This document shows positions 45,598-58,099 of a DNA stretch of 64,000 nucleotides, piece after piece (within the stretch, counting starts at the first letter, position 1; each line of letters opens with the position of its first letter). The DNA is taken from the NCBI RefSeq assembly GCF_000340215.1, contig NW_006921539.1:684471-748470 (forward strand), given 5' to 3'. Both the position numbers and the translations under genes were made by a program. Origin of the DNA: Pseudocercospora fijiensis CIRAD86. Taxonomy: Eukaryota > Ascomycota > Dothideomycetes > Mycosphaerellales > Mycosphaerellaceae. A model generated the notes under the pieces. That model was not told where the DNA came from, made no database searches, and saw only the letters and a program-made list of their open reading frames with translations.

Positions 45598-48500
45598 ATG
45601 GCTGCTCCGAACGGCTATGGACCGCCTCCAGGCTATGACGATGATACGCCAAACTCCACTCCAAATCATGCTGCCACCATGCGACTCTTAACTAATACAG
45701 ATGACAACAACCCATACCGAGCGTCAGTATCACCGTCTGCGAGACCACCACCCGAGCCCAAACGATCTCCCCATGAGCTTTTCCTGCGCGCACAAGAGAG
45801 ATTGAACAGACAGCACCAGCCCGGTCATCCCAATGTTCCACCAGCACCACCCTCATACCCTCCTCCGTCACCTTTTGCGAGCCAGGCTCAAGAACCCGAC
45901 TCAGAAGAGCTCAATTCCCTGCTGCGCGACGTTCAAAGCGACTTGTCCCAGTCAAGCGCTCCCCGTCCCACCGCTCCCCGCTACAAACTGAACAAAGTGC
46001 GATTCAAGAGTCGAAACGATGCTGCACAACAGGAGTCTCTGCCTGAGGAAGAAGACCTTGGCTCATACAATCCTTACCACAGGCCGGCGAGTCCTTCGCA
46101 GCGATCATACCACCCGCATTTACATTCTCCCACTCGGCCTCTTTCAAGAGAGGCATCTGTTCTGGACAATGTCCCAGGCATGCCACCGCCACCCTCTGAC
46201 TTCGATCCGTATCGACCGGTATCAAGACAGTCTGGAAGCCCATCTAAGACTTTCACGCCAAGAGGCAGCAGAGATTACGCACGTCCACCAGCCACGAACA
46301 TCCCGTACGAGCCAGCCGACATCAATGGCATACCGAGACCCGGTACGCCTTCCTCACAGTATGGAGGCTCGCCAAAGAGACCGTTGCCACCTGCACCTCT
46401 CTTTGCAGGTGGTCGACCACCATCTATCAACACGGAAGGTAAAGAGCCTGAGTTGACATCTATTCCCATTGAGGATGGCAACGACGACGTCTTCGCTCCT
46501 AGTATACATGATACGGATCCGCAGAGACCACGGCCAGTATCCCGAGACACGTTCCAGTCAGGGTCGACATTAAGCGGTGATAGCGATGACATGTACGACA
46601 AGGAGCATGATCCTGACCTGTACGGTCCGGCTCCAGCAGGCAAGCAAGAGCGACGAGGCGCACGACAAGCACAGATGACCAAGAAGGAAGTTAAGCTCAT
46701 CAACGGCGAGCTAATTCTGGAGTGCAAGATCCCGACCATTCTCTACTCATTCCTACCGAGAAGAGATGATGTCGAGTTCACCCACATGCGCTACACAGCT
46801 GTCACTTGCGATCCAGACGACTTTGTGGACAGAGGGTACAAATTGCGACAGAATATTGGTTTCACTCATCGCGAGACTGAGCTCTTCATCTGCGTCACCA
46901 TGTACAACGAGAACGAAATCGACTTCACTCGAACGATGCACGGAGTTATGCGCAACCTGTCACATTTCTGCAGCCGTGCCAAATCGAGAACCTGGGGCAA
47001 AGACGGTTGGCAGAAGATTGTCGTCTGCATCATTGCTGATGGTCGAGGAAAGGTGCATCCGCGGACGCTTGACGCTCTCGCAGCGATGGGATGCTATCAA
47101 TCTGGAATTGCCAAGAACTTGGTCAATCAGAGAGAAGTCACCGCACACGTATACGAATATACGACACAAGTCTCTCTTGATGCAGATCTCAAATTCAAGG
47201 GTGCAGAGAAGGGTATCGTGCCTTGTCAGGTCATCTTCTGCATGAAGGAAAAGAACGCGAAGAAGCTGAACAGTCACCGTTGGTTCTTCAATGCTTTCGG
47301 CAGAGCTCTGAATCCGAACGTCTGCATTCTGCTTGACGTTGGAACCAAGCCGGGTGACGATTCACTTTACCATTTGTGGAAGGCTTTCGATCGAGACTCG
47401 AACGTTGCAGGTGCAGCTGGAGAAATCAAGGCCGCAAAGGGCAAGGCCTGGAGTGGACTCTTAAACCCACTTGTCGCATCTCAGAATTTTGAGTACAAAA
47501 TGTCGAACATCCTGGACAAGCCGCTCGAATCCGTCTTTGGCTACATCACCGTGTTGCCTGGTGCACTATCAGCCTACCGGTATCATGCACTGCAAAACGA
47601 CGAGACTGGTCATGGCCCGCTTAGTCAGTACTTCAAAGGCGAGACCCTTCATGGCCAAGATGCAGATGTCTTTACCGCCAACATGTATCTGGCAGAGGAC
47701 CGTATCCTCTGTTGGGAGCTGGTAGCCAAGCGAAGCGATCGATGGGTCTTGAAGTACGTCCGTCAAGCCACTGGAGAAACAGATGTGCCAGACGCAGTAC
47801 CCGAGTTCATCTCACAACGTCGAAGATGGCTGAATGGTGCATTCTTCGCCGCTGTCTACTCGCTTCTGCACTTCAAGCAAGTCTGGAAGACCGACCACAC
47901 CATCGCTCGAAAGATACTCCTCCACGTGGAGTTTGTCTACCAATTCGTGCAGCTACTCTTCACCTTCTTCTCGCTCGGCAACTTCTACCTGACCTTCTAC
48001 TTCATCGCCGGCTCACTTGCCGACAAGAAAGTCGATCCCTTCGGCCACGGCATCGGCAACTTCATCTTCATCATCCTCCGCTACACCTGCGTCATCACGA
48101 TCATGGTCCAATTCATTCTCTCCATGGGCAACCGACCGCAAGGCGCGAAGAAAATGTTCTTAGCCTCCCTCATCGTCTTCTCGGTAATCATGGTCTACAA
48201 CACCTTCGCAGCAATCTACATCGTCGCCCGCCAACTCTCCGACAGGGCAGACGTGAATTTCGGTAACAACGTCTTCACAAACCTCATCGTATCCACCTTG
48301 TCCACTGTCGGCCTCTACTTCCTCATGAGCTTCATGTACCTCGATCCATGGCACATGTTCACCTCTTCGGCTCAATACTTCGCCCTGCTTCCCTCATACA
48401 TCTGTACTCTCCAAGTCTTCGCTTTCTGCAACGCCCACGACGTCACATGGGGAACCAAAGGCGACAACGTCATCAAAAAAGACCTCGGAGTCGCCACTAC

Positions 48501-49053
48501 CAACAAAAATGGCACTGTCGAGTTAGACATGCCTTCCGAACAACTCGACATCGATTCAGGATACGACGAAGCTCTCCGCAATCTCCGTGATCGTGTCGAA
48601 GTCCCTAAACCCGGGATTTCGGAATCTCAGTTGCAGGAAGATTACTACCGTGGTGTGAGAACTTACGTCGTCATCGTTTGGATGACCTGTAACGCCATTC
48701 TCGCTATGGGTGTCAGTGAGATTTATGGGAATACCGACGTCGGACAGAACTACTACCTCAAATTCATCCTGTGGAGTGTCGCTTGTTTGGCTCTCTTCCG
48801 AGCTTGTGGATCTTCGGCTTTCCTGGTCATCAATGTTATCCATTCGATTGCGAATGGGAAGTTGAAGTGGAAGAGTCGGAGTTCGAAGGGTAGCAGCTCT
48901 ACGGGTGGGAGTAGCAAGTTCGGGGGTAGGAGTGTTGGGGTTTGGAGTAGTAGGTTGAGTATGCCCGGTTGGATGAGTAGTTCGGGAAGTTGGGTTAGTA
49001 GTAAGGTTAGTTCTTGGACGCCGAGTAGTATTGGGAGTACACTTGGACGATGA
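45598..49053 (+). CDS. chitin synthase, division 1 (class I-III type)
   Basis: A single exon of 1151 residues. A Pro/Ser-rich N-terminal third of about 360 residues is probably cytosolic and disordered. The catalytic part follows: [14 protein letters not shown], the [14 protein letters not shown] motif near residue 700 and QRRRWLNG near 740, the processive glycosyltransferase signature. Then come at least six membrane segments, starting [24 protein letters not shown]. The enzyme polymerises UDP-GlcNAc into chitin at the plasma membrane. The absence of a myosin motor and the QRRRW context place it in classes I-III; I cannot separate these reliably by eye. The Ser/Gly-rich C-terminus is an unusual low-complexity tail. 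ATG 45598 is the first in frame. Confidence 0.93.
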   Translation: MAAPNGYGPPPGYDDDTPNSTPNHAATMRLLTNTDDNNPYRASVSPSARPPPEPKRSPHELFLRAQERLNRQHQPGHPNVPPAPPSYPPPSPFASQAQEPDSEELNSLLRDVQSDLSQSSAPRPTAPRYKLNKVRFKSRNDAAQQESLPEEEDLGSYNPYHRPASPSQRSYHPHLHSPTRPLSREASVLDNVPGMPPPPSDFDPYRPVSRQSGSPSKTFTPRGSRDYARPPATNIPYEPADINGIPRPGTPSSQYGGSPKRPLPPAPLFAGGRPPSINTEGKEPELTSIPIEDGNDDVFAPSIHDTDPQRPRPVSRDTFQSGSTLSGDSDDMYDKEHDPDLYGPAPAGKQERRGARQAQMTKKEVKLINGELILECKIPTILYSFLPRRDDVEFTHMRYTAVTCDPDDFVDRGYKLRQNIGFTHRETELFICVTMYNENEIDFTRTMHGVMRNLSHFCSRAKSRTWGKDGWQKIVVCIIADGRGKVHPRTLDALAAMGCYQSGIAKNLVNQREVTAHVYEYTTQVSLDADLKFKGAEKGIVPCQVIFCMKEKNAKKLNSHRWFFNAFGRALNPNVCILLDVGTKPGDDSLYHLWKAFDRDSNVAGAAGEIKAAKGKAWSGLLNPLVASQNFEYKMSNILDKPLESVFGYITVLPGALSAYRYHALQNDETGHGPLSQYFKGETLHGQDADVFTANMYLAEDRILCWELVAKRSDRWVLKYVRQATGETDVPDAVPEFISQRRRWLNGAFFAAVYSLLHFKQVWKTDHTIARKILLHVEFVYQFVQLLFTFFSLGNFYLTFYFIAGSLADKKVDPFGHGIGNFIFIILRYTCVITIMVQFILSMGNRPQGAKKMFLASLIVFSVIMVYNTFAAIYIVARQLSDRADVNFGNNVFTNLIVSTLSTVGLYFLMSFMYLDPWHMFTSSAQYFALLPSYICTLQVFAFCNAHDVTWGTKGDNVIKKDLGVATTNKNGTVELDMPSEQLDIDSGYDEALRNLRDRVEVPKPGISESQLQEDYYRGVRTYVVIVWMTCNAILAMGVSEIYGNTDVGQNYYLKFILWSVACLALFRACGSSAFLVINVIHSIANGKLKWKSRSSKGSSSTGGSSKFGGRSVGVWSSRLSMPGWMSSSGSWVSSKVSSWTPSSIGSTLGR

Positions 49054-49249
49054 TTGAATGTAGCATCCAGCTTGGAAATTCATGGCGTTTTGGGGGTTGG
49101 AGACGGGAATGAATGGTGGACATGTACAGCATGCATGCATCACTAGAACTTGCACGAGTTATGTGGTGTCTTAGATAGTTTTTTGTATGATACCCTTTTC
49201 ACGCCAGCAAAGTCAAGATTCTGCCTTCAAGGACAGTGAAGACGCTCTA

Positions 49250-49900
49250 TCACAACGCAGCTTGACTACTCCGCCGAGAATTGTTTGAGGGAGTATTGGC
49301 TTGCAAATTGTGGTCTACCAACCCCATATCACATCGGTATTTGCCACACATAAGCTCGACATGTTTCGCATGCCTCACGAGTGCCAGGTCTTGTTGCGAG
49401 AACTTCCTCTGCAAGAGCTGTCGCACGGCATCTCTATCCTTTTCGTCTAGCTTGATATCGTCCATTCGCTTGGGATCTGCTTTCCTGCCAGCGTTTTCGA
49501 TATGCCCATCCTCTTGTCCAGACCACGCCAGCACCTTTTGTGCAGAGGCATAGATCTGCTCCATCTGAGACACATGGTACTGCTTCTCGTCCTCATCGCG
49601 CGGATTCACACAAACGGCATTCACCCAGTATCGGTCTTGGTCTTGCGTATCGCCGTGCTTCTGTATAGCACTCAATGCGTCCCATACCGGCGCAGGTACC
49701 ATACGTGTGCGCCCATGTAAGGTCAAGCTCTTGCTTTCTCCATCAGAGTGAGGGCATGATAGCACCGTGTATTGTGCCTCGCTGCTTGAGAAGTTCTCTT
49801 GATGCTCCAGTGTCAAGTGGATGTCTGAAGGCGTGCTGAGAGGATGGAAGCGAACTAGGCGTATGGCGCTTCTGGTTAGGTAGGTGTATTGGAATAACAT
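49250..49900 (-). CDS. minimal HET-domain (heterokaryon incompatibility-like) protein
   Basis: A single exon of 216 residues from ATG 49900. The order of motifs follows the HET domain: an N-terminal FQYTYLTRSAIRLVRFHPL, a YTVLSC segment where HET proteins have YxALSYxWG, and the diagnostic YWVNAVCVNPRDEDEKQYHV, SQMEQIYASAQKVLAWSG. The tryptophan-glycine of the first motif is missing (LSCPHSDG), and the protein stops shortly after the domain, whereas most HET proteins are 600-800 residues. It may be a truncated, retired copy or a stand-alone domain. It is tail to tail with the chitin synthase, 196 bp apart. HET proteins trigger cell death after fusion of unlike hyphae; this one may not be active. 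Confidence 0.75.
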   Translation of the reverse strand: MLFQYTYLTRSAIRLVRFHPLSTPSDIHLTLEHQENFSSSEAQYTVLSCPHSDGESKSLTLHGRTRMVPAPVWDALSAIQKHGDTQDQDRYWVNAVCVNPRDEDEKQYHVSQMEQIYASAQKVLAWSGQEDGHIENAGRKADPKRMDDIKLDEKDRDAVRQLLQRKFSQQDLALVRHAKHVELMCGKYRCDMGLVDHNLQANTPSNNSRRSSQAAL

Positions 49901-51543
49901 CCTTCTGTGGATCGAGACTGTAGGGCCGGCCACGCCATGGACTTTCCTGGGATGCGGTCTGATTCTTTAATACGTCGGCGTCGGCATCATCCTCATATGC
50001 ACGCTCCTGTGTGGTGTTGCGCGTATCGCCCTGAGGGTGTTGTGAGAGTGAAAGCGCGCCCCACCAAGTGTCAGCAGCCACAGCCAAAGCTGCATTTCCA
50101 TACCACGTTTCAACTCACCACTCACCACTCACCTTCCCCTCCCTCTCCGTCCTTCATATATCCCTGCTACTTGATACCACGCTTCTCACGCTCACGGCAC
50201 TTCGCTCATGTGCAGATGCAGGCAAGAGCTGTCGCGGCCTGCGATCCTACCCTCCGACATGACCTTTCACCCATTGGACGAGCCGGGAATGGAGTCGTGG
50301 ACGCTTAGGACGTAACAGGAGCCTGGAGGCAGCCCGGGACGCCGATTACCGCATGCAAGAGCCCAACCTCTACAGCATCTGGTCACGAATGTTGCCACGA
50401 TGGTATTGAGCTGCCATTCTTACACGTCCATGGGAAGTCCACATGACCGTCGTGCCAGATCAGGATGTGTCTCAACATAGCAGCGAGCCTAGGCTTTCAG
50501 AAGCGTGTAGCGTATGTCCTCCTTATACGGAGACGAAGACCAGCCATGAGAAGGCAGGAGTGTCCCGATCAATGAATGGCTTCCTGCATGCGAGCTGTCC
50601 TGAGATTCGTCCCGTTCAACGCATGTCTTGCAGTCAGAGTTACTGCCATTGAGCTGGGACGTCAAATCCGAGCCTGTTCGAGCACCTACTGAGACACATT
50701 GGCGACCTCAAGACGATACATATAAGCAAACCAACCAACACAAGCGCGATCTCAGCTGGCATGAAGTATTTATCGACAACACATATGGATGGCAGAGCAG
50801 AGTGCCATAACAGTCCAGCTTTGGGACAGGTTCGGCATCTTAACTTCATGTCTAACTATTCTTGACACGCACTTCCCAGGTTGTCACCATCCTGGTTCGG
50901 AACACCTCACGACCAGTCGAGACCTCGTTCGTTTCATTACGTTTATACAGGATCGTGGTGAAGGCTCTCGCTTTCATTTGATACACTTGGCCTCTCTGTC
51001 GCAGCCGCCCTACTGTTATTATCGCACACATTTGCGCCCAGCAACTTAGCAGCAAAAGGCCCCTCTTCAAGACTCTAGCCGAACATGTGTCGATCGGCGC
51101 AATTTGCTGCTGGCCTCCCGCCATCAACGACGAAGGCGGCCAAGACCGTGAAATTGTCCGAATGCGATCTGGGATCTTTCCTGGGCCGGTTGGTCTGTCC
51201 AATAGTGGATGGATGCTAGATTACCTCATGCATACCCGTCCTTCCCGCACCACGTTAAACCGCCAAGAGACATGGAGAAGAAAAAGCCTAATGGCCGCTT
51301 GAGCCAACTTCATTAAACTATCACCACAACCCCAAGGCCTGTTGGTGTCGAACAACACCCGCTGCCCGCGGTTGTGTAGGGGCCGTAATACGCTGTCCAA
51401 TATAGGTAGGTGAGGCCCTCCCTGCGCGCGCGCGATGTTCTCGCTGTCACTGCCGTCGCTCTCTACCAACACACCCCCCAAGTCATTCGCTGTACACGAT
51501 CGTCCGCTTCACTCATTCAGCGGCTTTCGACCACATCGCCATC
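49901..51543. other. intergenic region between HET-like and glucanase genes
   Basis: 1.6 kb between divergent starts. No coding region with a domain or convincing splice structure. It contains the glucanase promoter. Confidence 0.45.
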
Positions 51544-52869
51544 ATGGTATATTACACGGCAGCGGCACTCCTCGGGTTGGCCGTTTCAGCCAGTGCTCAC
51601 GGCGCGCGCCACAACCACGCAGCCCTTCACAAGAAAGGTGTCGAGCAAGCACCAGAGCCTTATGGTGCTCCGGTGCAATATGTTACCCCAATTCCCGTGG
51701 CCTCAGCAGCACCCGATGCCACCTCGTGCGAATGCACTACCTACACGACTGTCTGGTACGGCCCACCAGTTCTCGGACCAGGGCCTACTGTTGCCCCAAA
51801 CACTACAACCGCAACATCTTCCACTGCAAGTGTGCCTTCGATACCTGTCACGACCTCCACCACCAGGGAGACCCCAAAACCAACCACACCGGCTGCGCCT
51901 GAGACGCCCAAGTCTCCAGTGTCTCCTCAGGCGCCTCAGGCTCCTCAGGCCCCTCAGGCCCCTCAGGCCCCTCAACCACATGGACCTCAAGGCTACAGTG
52001 GATCATCAGGAGGTGATGTGAACCACGACGGTAAGGATGATTCTGCGTATGGTGTTGGAACCATCACGCCAAATGGGAACCAATGGGCAATGACTTACAC
52101 TCCATATTCTGAGGGTGGTGGTTGCAAATCGGCGGATGAGGTCAACCAGGATGTTGGGTCGATCAAGCAGAAGGGTTTCACCACTGTTCGCATCTACGCC
52201 ACTGACTGCTCCGGCTTGATTAATGTTGGAAATGCTTGCAAGCAGCACGGAATGAAGCTCCTTGCCGGCATCTTCATTGATTCTTCTGGTCTAGGCAAGG
52301 CTCACGAACAACTCAACGAGATCGCCAACTGGGGCAAGCAAGGCAATTGGGGCATCGTGGAGATGGTTGTTGCAGGCAATGAAGCTATATTTCAGGGCGC
52401 TATCTCTGCACCTGCCCTCGCTGGCTTCCTTGGTGAAGCCAAGAGCGCTCTGAAGGCTGCTGGCTACGGCGGTCCTGTCACCACCACCGAACCAGTCAAC
52501 ATCATCCAGGCCAACGCTGGCACTCTTTGCCCAGCCGTGGACGTCGTCGGCGCCAACATCCACCCATTCTTCAACGGAGAACATTCCGCTTCGCAAGCCG
52601 GAGATTTCGTCGCAAGCCAAATGGCTGACCTTGCGAAGGCCTGTGGCGGTAACAAGCCAGTCTACAACCTCGAGACCGGATGGCCATCAGGTGGTCAACC
52701 AAACGGCAAGGCTATCCCCGGTGTCGCTGAGCAAAAGGCCGCCATTGACTCCATCGTCGCCAAGGCTGGTGCCAGGTCTGCCATCTTCTCGTTCCAAAAC
52801 GACAAGTGGAAGTCACCTGGCCAGTACGGTGTCGAGCAACACTTTGGATGCTCCTCTCTCTTCTCCTAG
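51544..52869 (+). CDS. GH17 cell-wall beta-1,3-glucanase/transglucosylase (BtgE/Scw11-like)
   Basis: A single exon of 441 residues. A signal peptide covers about 1-19 (MVYYTAAALLGLAVSASA). A Thr/Ser/Pro-rich linker follows, including a run of PQA units at about residues 128-142 encoded by CCTCAGGC(C/T/G) tandem copies (51925-51972). The GH17 barrel occupies about 165-441, with the acid/base glutamate near 280 (VAGNEAI) and the nucleophile glutamate near 377 (NLETGWPSGG). The domain lacks a GPI signal. The order of Ser/Thr-rich N-terminus then GH17 is that of Scw4/Scw10/Scw11 and Aspergillus BtgE, soluble or covalently bound wall proteins that remodel beta-1,3-glucan. A functional link with the nearby chitin synthase is only positional. 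Confidence 0.93.
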   Translation: MVYYTAAALLGLAVSASAHGARHNHAALHKKGVEQAPEPYGAPVQYVTPIPVASAAPDATSCECTTYTTVWYGPPVLGPGPTVAPNTTTATSSTASVPSIPVTTSTTRETPKPTTPAAPETPKSPVSPQAPQAPQAPQAPQAPQPHGPQGYSGSSGGDVNHDGKDDSAYGVGTITPNGNQWAMTYTPYSEGGGCKSADEVNQDVGSIKQKGFTTVRIYATDCSGLINVGNACKQHGMKLLAGIFIDSSGLGKAHEQLNEIANWGKQGNWGIVEMVVAGNEAIFQGAISAPALAGFLGEAKSALKAAGYGGPVTTTEPVNIIQANAGTLCPAVDVVGANIHPFFNGEHSASQAGDFVASQMADLAKACGGNKPVYNLETGWPSGGQPNGKAIPGVAEQKAAIDSIVAKAGARSAIFSFQNDKWKSPGQYGVEQHFGCSSLFS

Positions 52870-53290
52870 AATACGGACAAGAGACGAGAAGAAAACTCTG
52901 TGTGTGCTGCGCCGTATCAAAGAGACCGGAATTTTAATGTCTATTAACGACGAGCGACGAGAGATCATCATTAAAATTTTTCGAACATCTTTTTGCCGAA
53001 ACGCACGAAGCAAAGGTGGTTTCAGCTTGTCGGCGAGGACGAAGAGGGGGTTATCTGCTGCTAATGAGGATTTTGCTGCTGCTGCTGCTAGGGGGTATCT
53101 GAAGTTTTTGGATGTGATGGATTGGTTGTACCTTACCTTTCGGGCTGTATATAAACTGATCCATACAGATAGGTACCCTTTCTGTCAAGGTATGCTTTTC
53201 CACCACAACATGAAGTGAAGGTTGAGATGTTTTTCTTTTATCTGTTGGTACTCTACTACTGCTTGTCTCCTTCACATTGTCGTTTTACAA
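52870..53290. other. 3' region of the glucanase gene, transition to AT-rich island
   Basis: A (GCT)n microsatellite lies near 53075-53090. Base composition begins to shift to TA-rich at the right end. No gene seen. Confidence 0.45.
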
Positions 53291-54195
53291 CTCCTTATCG
53301 AAAAGGAACCTTCCTAAGAAACTCGATGCGATTCCTGTAATCTGTATTCCCCGGCTTTAAATCCTTTCCCTTACCTTTCCTTCTTTTTACCTCCTACCTT
53401 GTATCTTACCCTTAACCTAACCTCCTCTAACTTTAGGAAATCCTTTCCTATACTAAAAAAAATATATCTCCTCGCTAAAGAAGAAATCCTAACTTCGAAT
53501 ATTACCTCCCTAGGTCTAACCTAACCTCCTCTACTATTTCTAAATTCTTTACTAGGCTAAAAGATCTTAAAAAATACCTACCTTCGAAATCTCTTCTTTA
53601 TTATTGTATAAACGTCCTAAATTTATAGGTAGTATAGTCCTATCTCCCTCTTTTACGTTTTAACTTTTAATAAAGTAAAAAACTTCTAGTTATACTAATC
53701 TTCTCTTTATTATATCTTCTATTAGTATCTATTTCTATTCCTTCTACTAATACTTTAATTTAAGTATATATTTCTTCTTTCTTCTTGTTTTTCTTCTATA
53801 GGAATTAGAAAAAAAGTATCGTTTCTTAAAACGTTTATTTATAGTACGCTATAAGTTTTTTAGTTTTCTAGTAGTAGTACTTTAATTATATTCCGACTCC
53901 TACTCCTATTCCTCCTATACCGAGTAGCTACTAGGAAGCGAGGAGCGATAACGGGAGAGTAATAAGAGGATAGGAGATATAGAGAAGAGAGAGATAGTTA
54001 GGTAAGTATATTTATATAAGATTTTATTAAAAGAAGGGGGATTTTGTAAGTTTTCTAGTAGGAATTTTTTTTCTTAGTAGGATAGTATTAGTATAGGGGA
54101 GTTCGTAGGCGAGGTTGCTTTTGTTATATATAGATTATATATTAGTTAATCTGCTTATATAAATAGGGAGGGAGTCGGTATTTTAAAGAGATATA
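53291..54195. repeat. AT-rich, RIP-like decayed sequence (left flank of the retrotransposon)
   Basis: TpA is very common, CpA and TpG are scarce, and CpG is retained. Stops are dense in all frames. This is the signature of repeat-induced point mutation on older repeated DNA. I recognise no protein motif, so the original element is unknown. The Gypsy element is inserted in it. Confidence 0.7.
54191..54195. repeat. target-site duplication, left copy (ATATA)
   Basis: The 5 bp directly before the left LTR match the 5 bp directly after the right LTR (61344-61348). The match is exact but of low complexity, so chance cannot be fully excluded. Confidence 0.7.
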
Positions 54196-54391
54196 TGTAA
54201 GAAGGGTATATTAGCAGGTAGATAGGGTAGTAGTAGGTACGAGTAGTATTCGATAAGGATCTAGAAGGAGAGGGAGGAAGGCAGGAGAGTTAGCCTAACG
54301 CTAAGCGCTAAGCCCTGCCTAAGGCATCGAGACCCTAGCTTTACTCGGCCTAGTTACATGCTAATTACATATAGCCTCTTTAGCCCTAATA
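54196..54391 (-). repeat. LTR of the Gypsy element (3' LTR in element sense)
   Basis: 196 bp, beginning TGTAAGAAGGG and ending CTAATA on the + strand; the canonical terminal CA is changed to TA at 54390. It differs from the other LTR at 11 sites, all transitions. Ten of them have the T or A state in this copy. Confidence 0.88.
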
Positions 54392-54393
54392 TA

Positions 54394-54405
54394 CGCTTCC
54401 CTTCT
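54394..54405 (-). other. candidate polypurine tract
   Basis: On the minus strand this reads AGAAGGGAAGCG, immediately inside the 3' LTR. It is the expected place for the plus-strand primer of reverse transcription. Confidence 0.55.
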
Positions 54406-56499
54406 AAAGGCCGCGCCCTCGTAGCCTGTCAATTTCGACCTCCATTGATGCTAACTTAGCAAATCTAATAGACTGCTTAGCTCGCGCTAAATTAAACACT
54501 TAACTACCTAATTATATAACTATGTTAAACCTTACTTTCCAATACAACGTCCAACTCTAACTGCGCTATCCTTATATATAATGAAGTGAAGGGATATAAA
54601 GCTACAAGAATTAAGGACTATCGACTAATTATAATACGAGCGCGTCTTCCCTACTATAATAGGTAGACGTACGAGGTATTGCAGCACTGCCTCCGTTCTA
54701 AGTAATGTTGTACGAGTTCTTTGCGTCTACTCTAATAGACCTAGAAATGTCCGCTCCGAGGGTTTGTCCGCTTCCGAGGGTTGTTCTTATTATTACGAGG
54801 GCTATTATTTACTGTCGTAGTTTCACTAGCCTAAATTGGTTAGGTTTGGTAGCCTTTAAGTATCAACCAATTATATCTTTTCAAAAAACTCAGTTCTTCT
54901 AGTTTCTATAGGTAAAGGCTATTATAAGTATAGTAGTAGAGGTTCGCCTCGCTTAAAGGGTTAGATAGATCGAGGAGTAATCTATTGTCCGTAAGATCGA
55001 CCCCGGCTAGCTTAGCTCTATAGTTTTGCCCTTAGTTAGTTAGTCTATTAGTCTACTTAACCTTTTAAGCGGCTTAAAGTTTTGACTCGGCCTTAAAGTT
55101 TTAATCAAACCTTTAATAGGCTTAAAGCTTTAATCAAAGTTTAATTAAAGGTGCCTTAGGCTCGTAGTGCAGGTAAGGTTATATCTATAGGCGTAGCGAC
55201 AACAGCAAGTAATGTTGACAATAGCAGCGCTAGTCGTCTTAGCGCCAACTTTACCTTGCTTTCGATTTCCTTCTTCGACTAATAATATACTCTATAATAC
55301 CGTTACTAATATAGCCGCGCTAGCCGCCGGCGTACTACTAGCTCGTAGCGCGACACTATTACCTTTATTACCGTTATTCGCACGCGCGCGTACGTCGCCC
55401 TTGTCGAACGCTTAGGTCTCGAGGCCTCGATCGAATAAAGAATAAAAGGGGGACCTATAGGGCGCATTAGGGAAGAGGTAGAATCCTTGAAAGAGCAGGC
55501 GATTAGTTGATAGTTATAGCGCGTTTGTTGATGCTTAGTGCGCGTTTACTATAGTAGTGTAGTCTTATTGTCCTAGTTTGTCGGCCTCTAATTAGTTAGC
55601 TAATAGCATCCCGGGGGTACTATTAATCCCAAGCCTTAGTAACATTACGAGCTTTTGGCCTTCTTCTTGTTCTTTATACTAGTCTAATACTCGTCTAACA
55701 ACTCAGTTATATCTTTAAAAGAGGCTTTAGCTTTCTACGAGTCCTATTCAGGTAAATAGCCTTACTATCTTAATAGGTACTCCTTCTTACCTTTCCTAGT
55801 CCGGTACTATAGGATACGTTCTATAGACTACAGTTCTTCACTATTAGCTAAGACTTCTTCTAACTTAGCAGGTGCTTCGTCGCCTTTACGTTAATAGTAT
55901 AGCTTAAGGAGGGATATATAGAAGGTGTTATAGATAGTGTAATAGGGTAGAAGCTATAACTAGTAGGCCTGTATGCCCTTCGGTTCTCGGATGCGGAATA
56001 GGCTAATGTATCTTAGTGCGAGCTTAGGCCTTGTTTTACTATCGGGTAATAGGTATTTGCGGATGCGGAGGTTCTTTATACTAAGTATAACTATGTCGCC
56101 TTGCTTAAAGGTTATTAGAAGGTAGTGTTTGTTATAGTAGGTCTTTTAGTACTCTTAAGCCTTTATTAACTTCTCGGCTATCTTAGTATAGATTTCTCGC
56201 ATCTTTTAAACCCTCTTAATAGCCGCTAGTGTTTCGGGTACTTAACGCGCTTCCCTTTCCTTACGCTCGGCCTCGAGCGATAGGGGGTCTTGTAGCAGCG
56301 TAGGGTTGCTTCCCATTATAGCGAAATAAGATAATACCTTAGTAGATGAGTAGATACTATTGTTGTATACGAATTCGGCTAGTTGTAGGAGATTGACCTA
56401 GTTATTAGGGTTCTTATTAATGTAGCTGCGCAGGTACTGCTATAGCGTAGCATTCTGCCTTTCGGTCTAACTATCTGTTTATAGATAGAATACTATAGA

Positions 56500-57000
56500 T
56501 AGGCGATGCTTGAGTCTTAGCTATAGGCAAATTTTACTCTAATAATAAGATATAAATGTCGAGCCTCGGTCGGAGACTATCCCTTTAGGGGTCCCCTAAT
56601 AGGTATAGAAGATATTGTTCTATAGCGCTTCTGCTATATTAATAGCAGTCCAATCTTTCCGCGCCGGGATATATCGAGCGCCCTTAGTAAACCGGTCTAC
56701 AACGACTAGGATAGCGTTAAAGATGTCTTTGCTTCCTCTTCGCTTAGTAGGGGGAAGACCTATAATAAAATCTATTATAAGCTCTACAAATAGCTTATAA
56801 GGGATTAGCAATAAGGACAACTCGCTAAAAGGCTAATGCTTTAGTGCCTTAATACGTTGATATACGGCATACGTGTTTACGTAGTCCTTTATATCCCGCT
56901 TACTATTTAGCTAGTAGTATATACGCGATAGTAGCTCGTGCGACCTCTCTATACTATAGTAACCGGCAAGCTTACTATTATAGTGTCGCTTAAGAAGTTC
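56500..57000 (-). pseudogene. integrase relic (zinc-binding region and catalytic core)
   Basis: The zinc-binding part (minus, about 57000-56860) reads KLAGYYS..RSHELLSRIYY, a stop, then LNSKRDIKDY, with Tyr at positions where the family has His or Cys. The core (56820-56620) reads LPPTKRRGSKDIFNAILVVV then DRFTKGARYIPA. The stop after IYY is a TAG where a Trp codon is expected. All these changes fit G-to-A on one strand from RIP. Confidence 0.8.
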
Positions 57001-57639
57001 TTGTCTAATCGATTGTTCAGCGGGGATATAGTATCTGCCCTTAAACCTTAAGTAACCTTTGTCGTCGATCGACCAATTACTCTTACTAGATCGAGTCTTT
57101 CGCCTACTTATAAGCTTGTCTATACGTTTAGTAGCAAAGGCGTCCCTCTACTAAGCCTATAACAGCTTATCTATAAACGATTAACTATCCCTATTTGCAA
57201 GGTCATTTAATAGCACCCTCGCTATTAAACGAGGTACGCATTGTATATATCTAATAGCACTAGCAGCCGGATTAACTGCATTAGTGCTTTAATCGCTATT
57301 ACTGTATATAGCGATATCGACTAGGGAGTTATTATAACTTCTCCTATCTGTGTCCTTAGCTCTTGCCTTAATACGTACTATTAATATAGTAAGAGCATTA
57401 ACATACTTCAAGCCGTCGCGGAGTCCGGTAAGCCGCTTATCCTGCGCGTACTTATTAATAATACGAGCTATAGCAATCTTATACTGCAGGGTTAGAAACA
57501 ATGAATTAATAGATTGCTAAGTCCCGCTATCGTAATTAGGTCGCCTCGATAGGCTATTAGTAGGGTTGCTTACGCCTAGCCGATGTAATATATTAAAATT
57601 AAACCTAGCGAGGTAGACGGCCTATCTAGCCTGTCGACC

Positions 57640-57960
57640 TATAACCCTAGTAACCTTCGTAATTCCACGGAGGTTGTTATAGTCCGTATAGACCTAAATG
57701 GTATACTAGGCACTATCGAGATAATAGCGCTAGTGCTTAAAGGCTTTAACAATAGCTAAGAGCTCTTACTCGTAGGTCTCGTAGCGACGCTTAGTATTAA
57801 TTATCTTCCTCGAGAAGAAGGCAATTAGGTGCTAGTAGTGGTTACTGTCTAACTGCTAGGATATTATAGCTAATATAGCGAACTGTAAAGCGTTAGTCTC
57901 AATCCGGATCTGCTTATTTAGTACAAAATAGTATAATAGAGGGACTTTAGTGAATCGCTT
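57640..57960 (-). pseudogene. RNase H relic
   Basis: Minus-strand translation shows HLIAFFSRKIINTKRRYETY, then ELLAIVKAFKH and YTDYNNLRGI in order, with stops between them. This is the RNase H region that follows RT in Ty3/Gypsy pol. Asn stands where the first acidic residue is expected (ETN for ETD). Confidence 0.78.
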
Positions 57961-58099
57961 CTTTAAACCGTTAAAAGCGGCTTGTGCTCTATTAGTCTAT
58001 TTGAACTCTCTAGTTAGGTTGGCCTTAGTTTTAGTGAGTTCCGTTAGTAGCATTACGTGCCGCGAGTAACCTTCGATAAATCGACGGTAGAAGTTAGCA

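Noticed and set aside
52631..53218. 195-codon plus frame overlapping the end of the glucanase gene
   Set aside because: It is in another frame across the well-supported GH17 domain and then enters non-coding 3' sequence.
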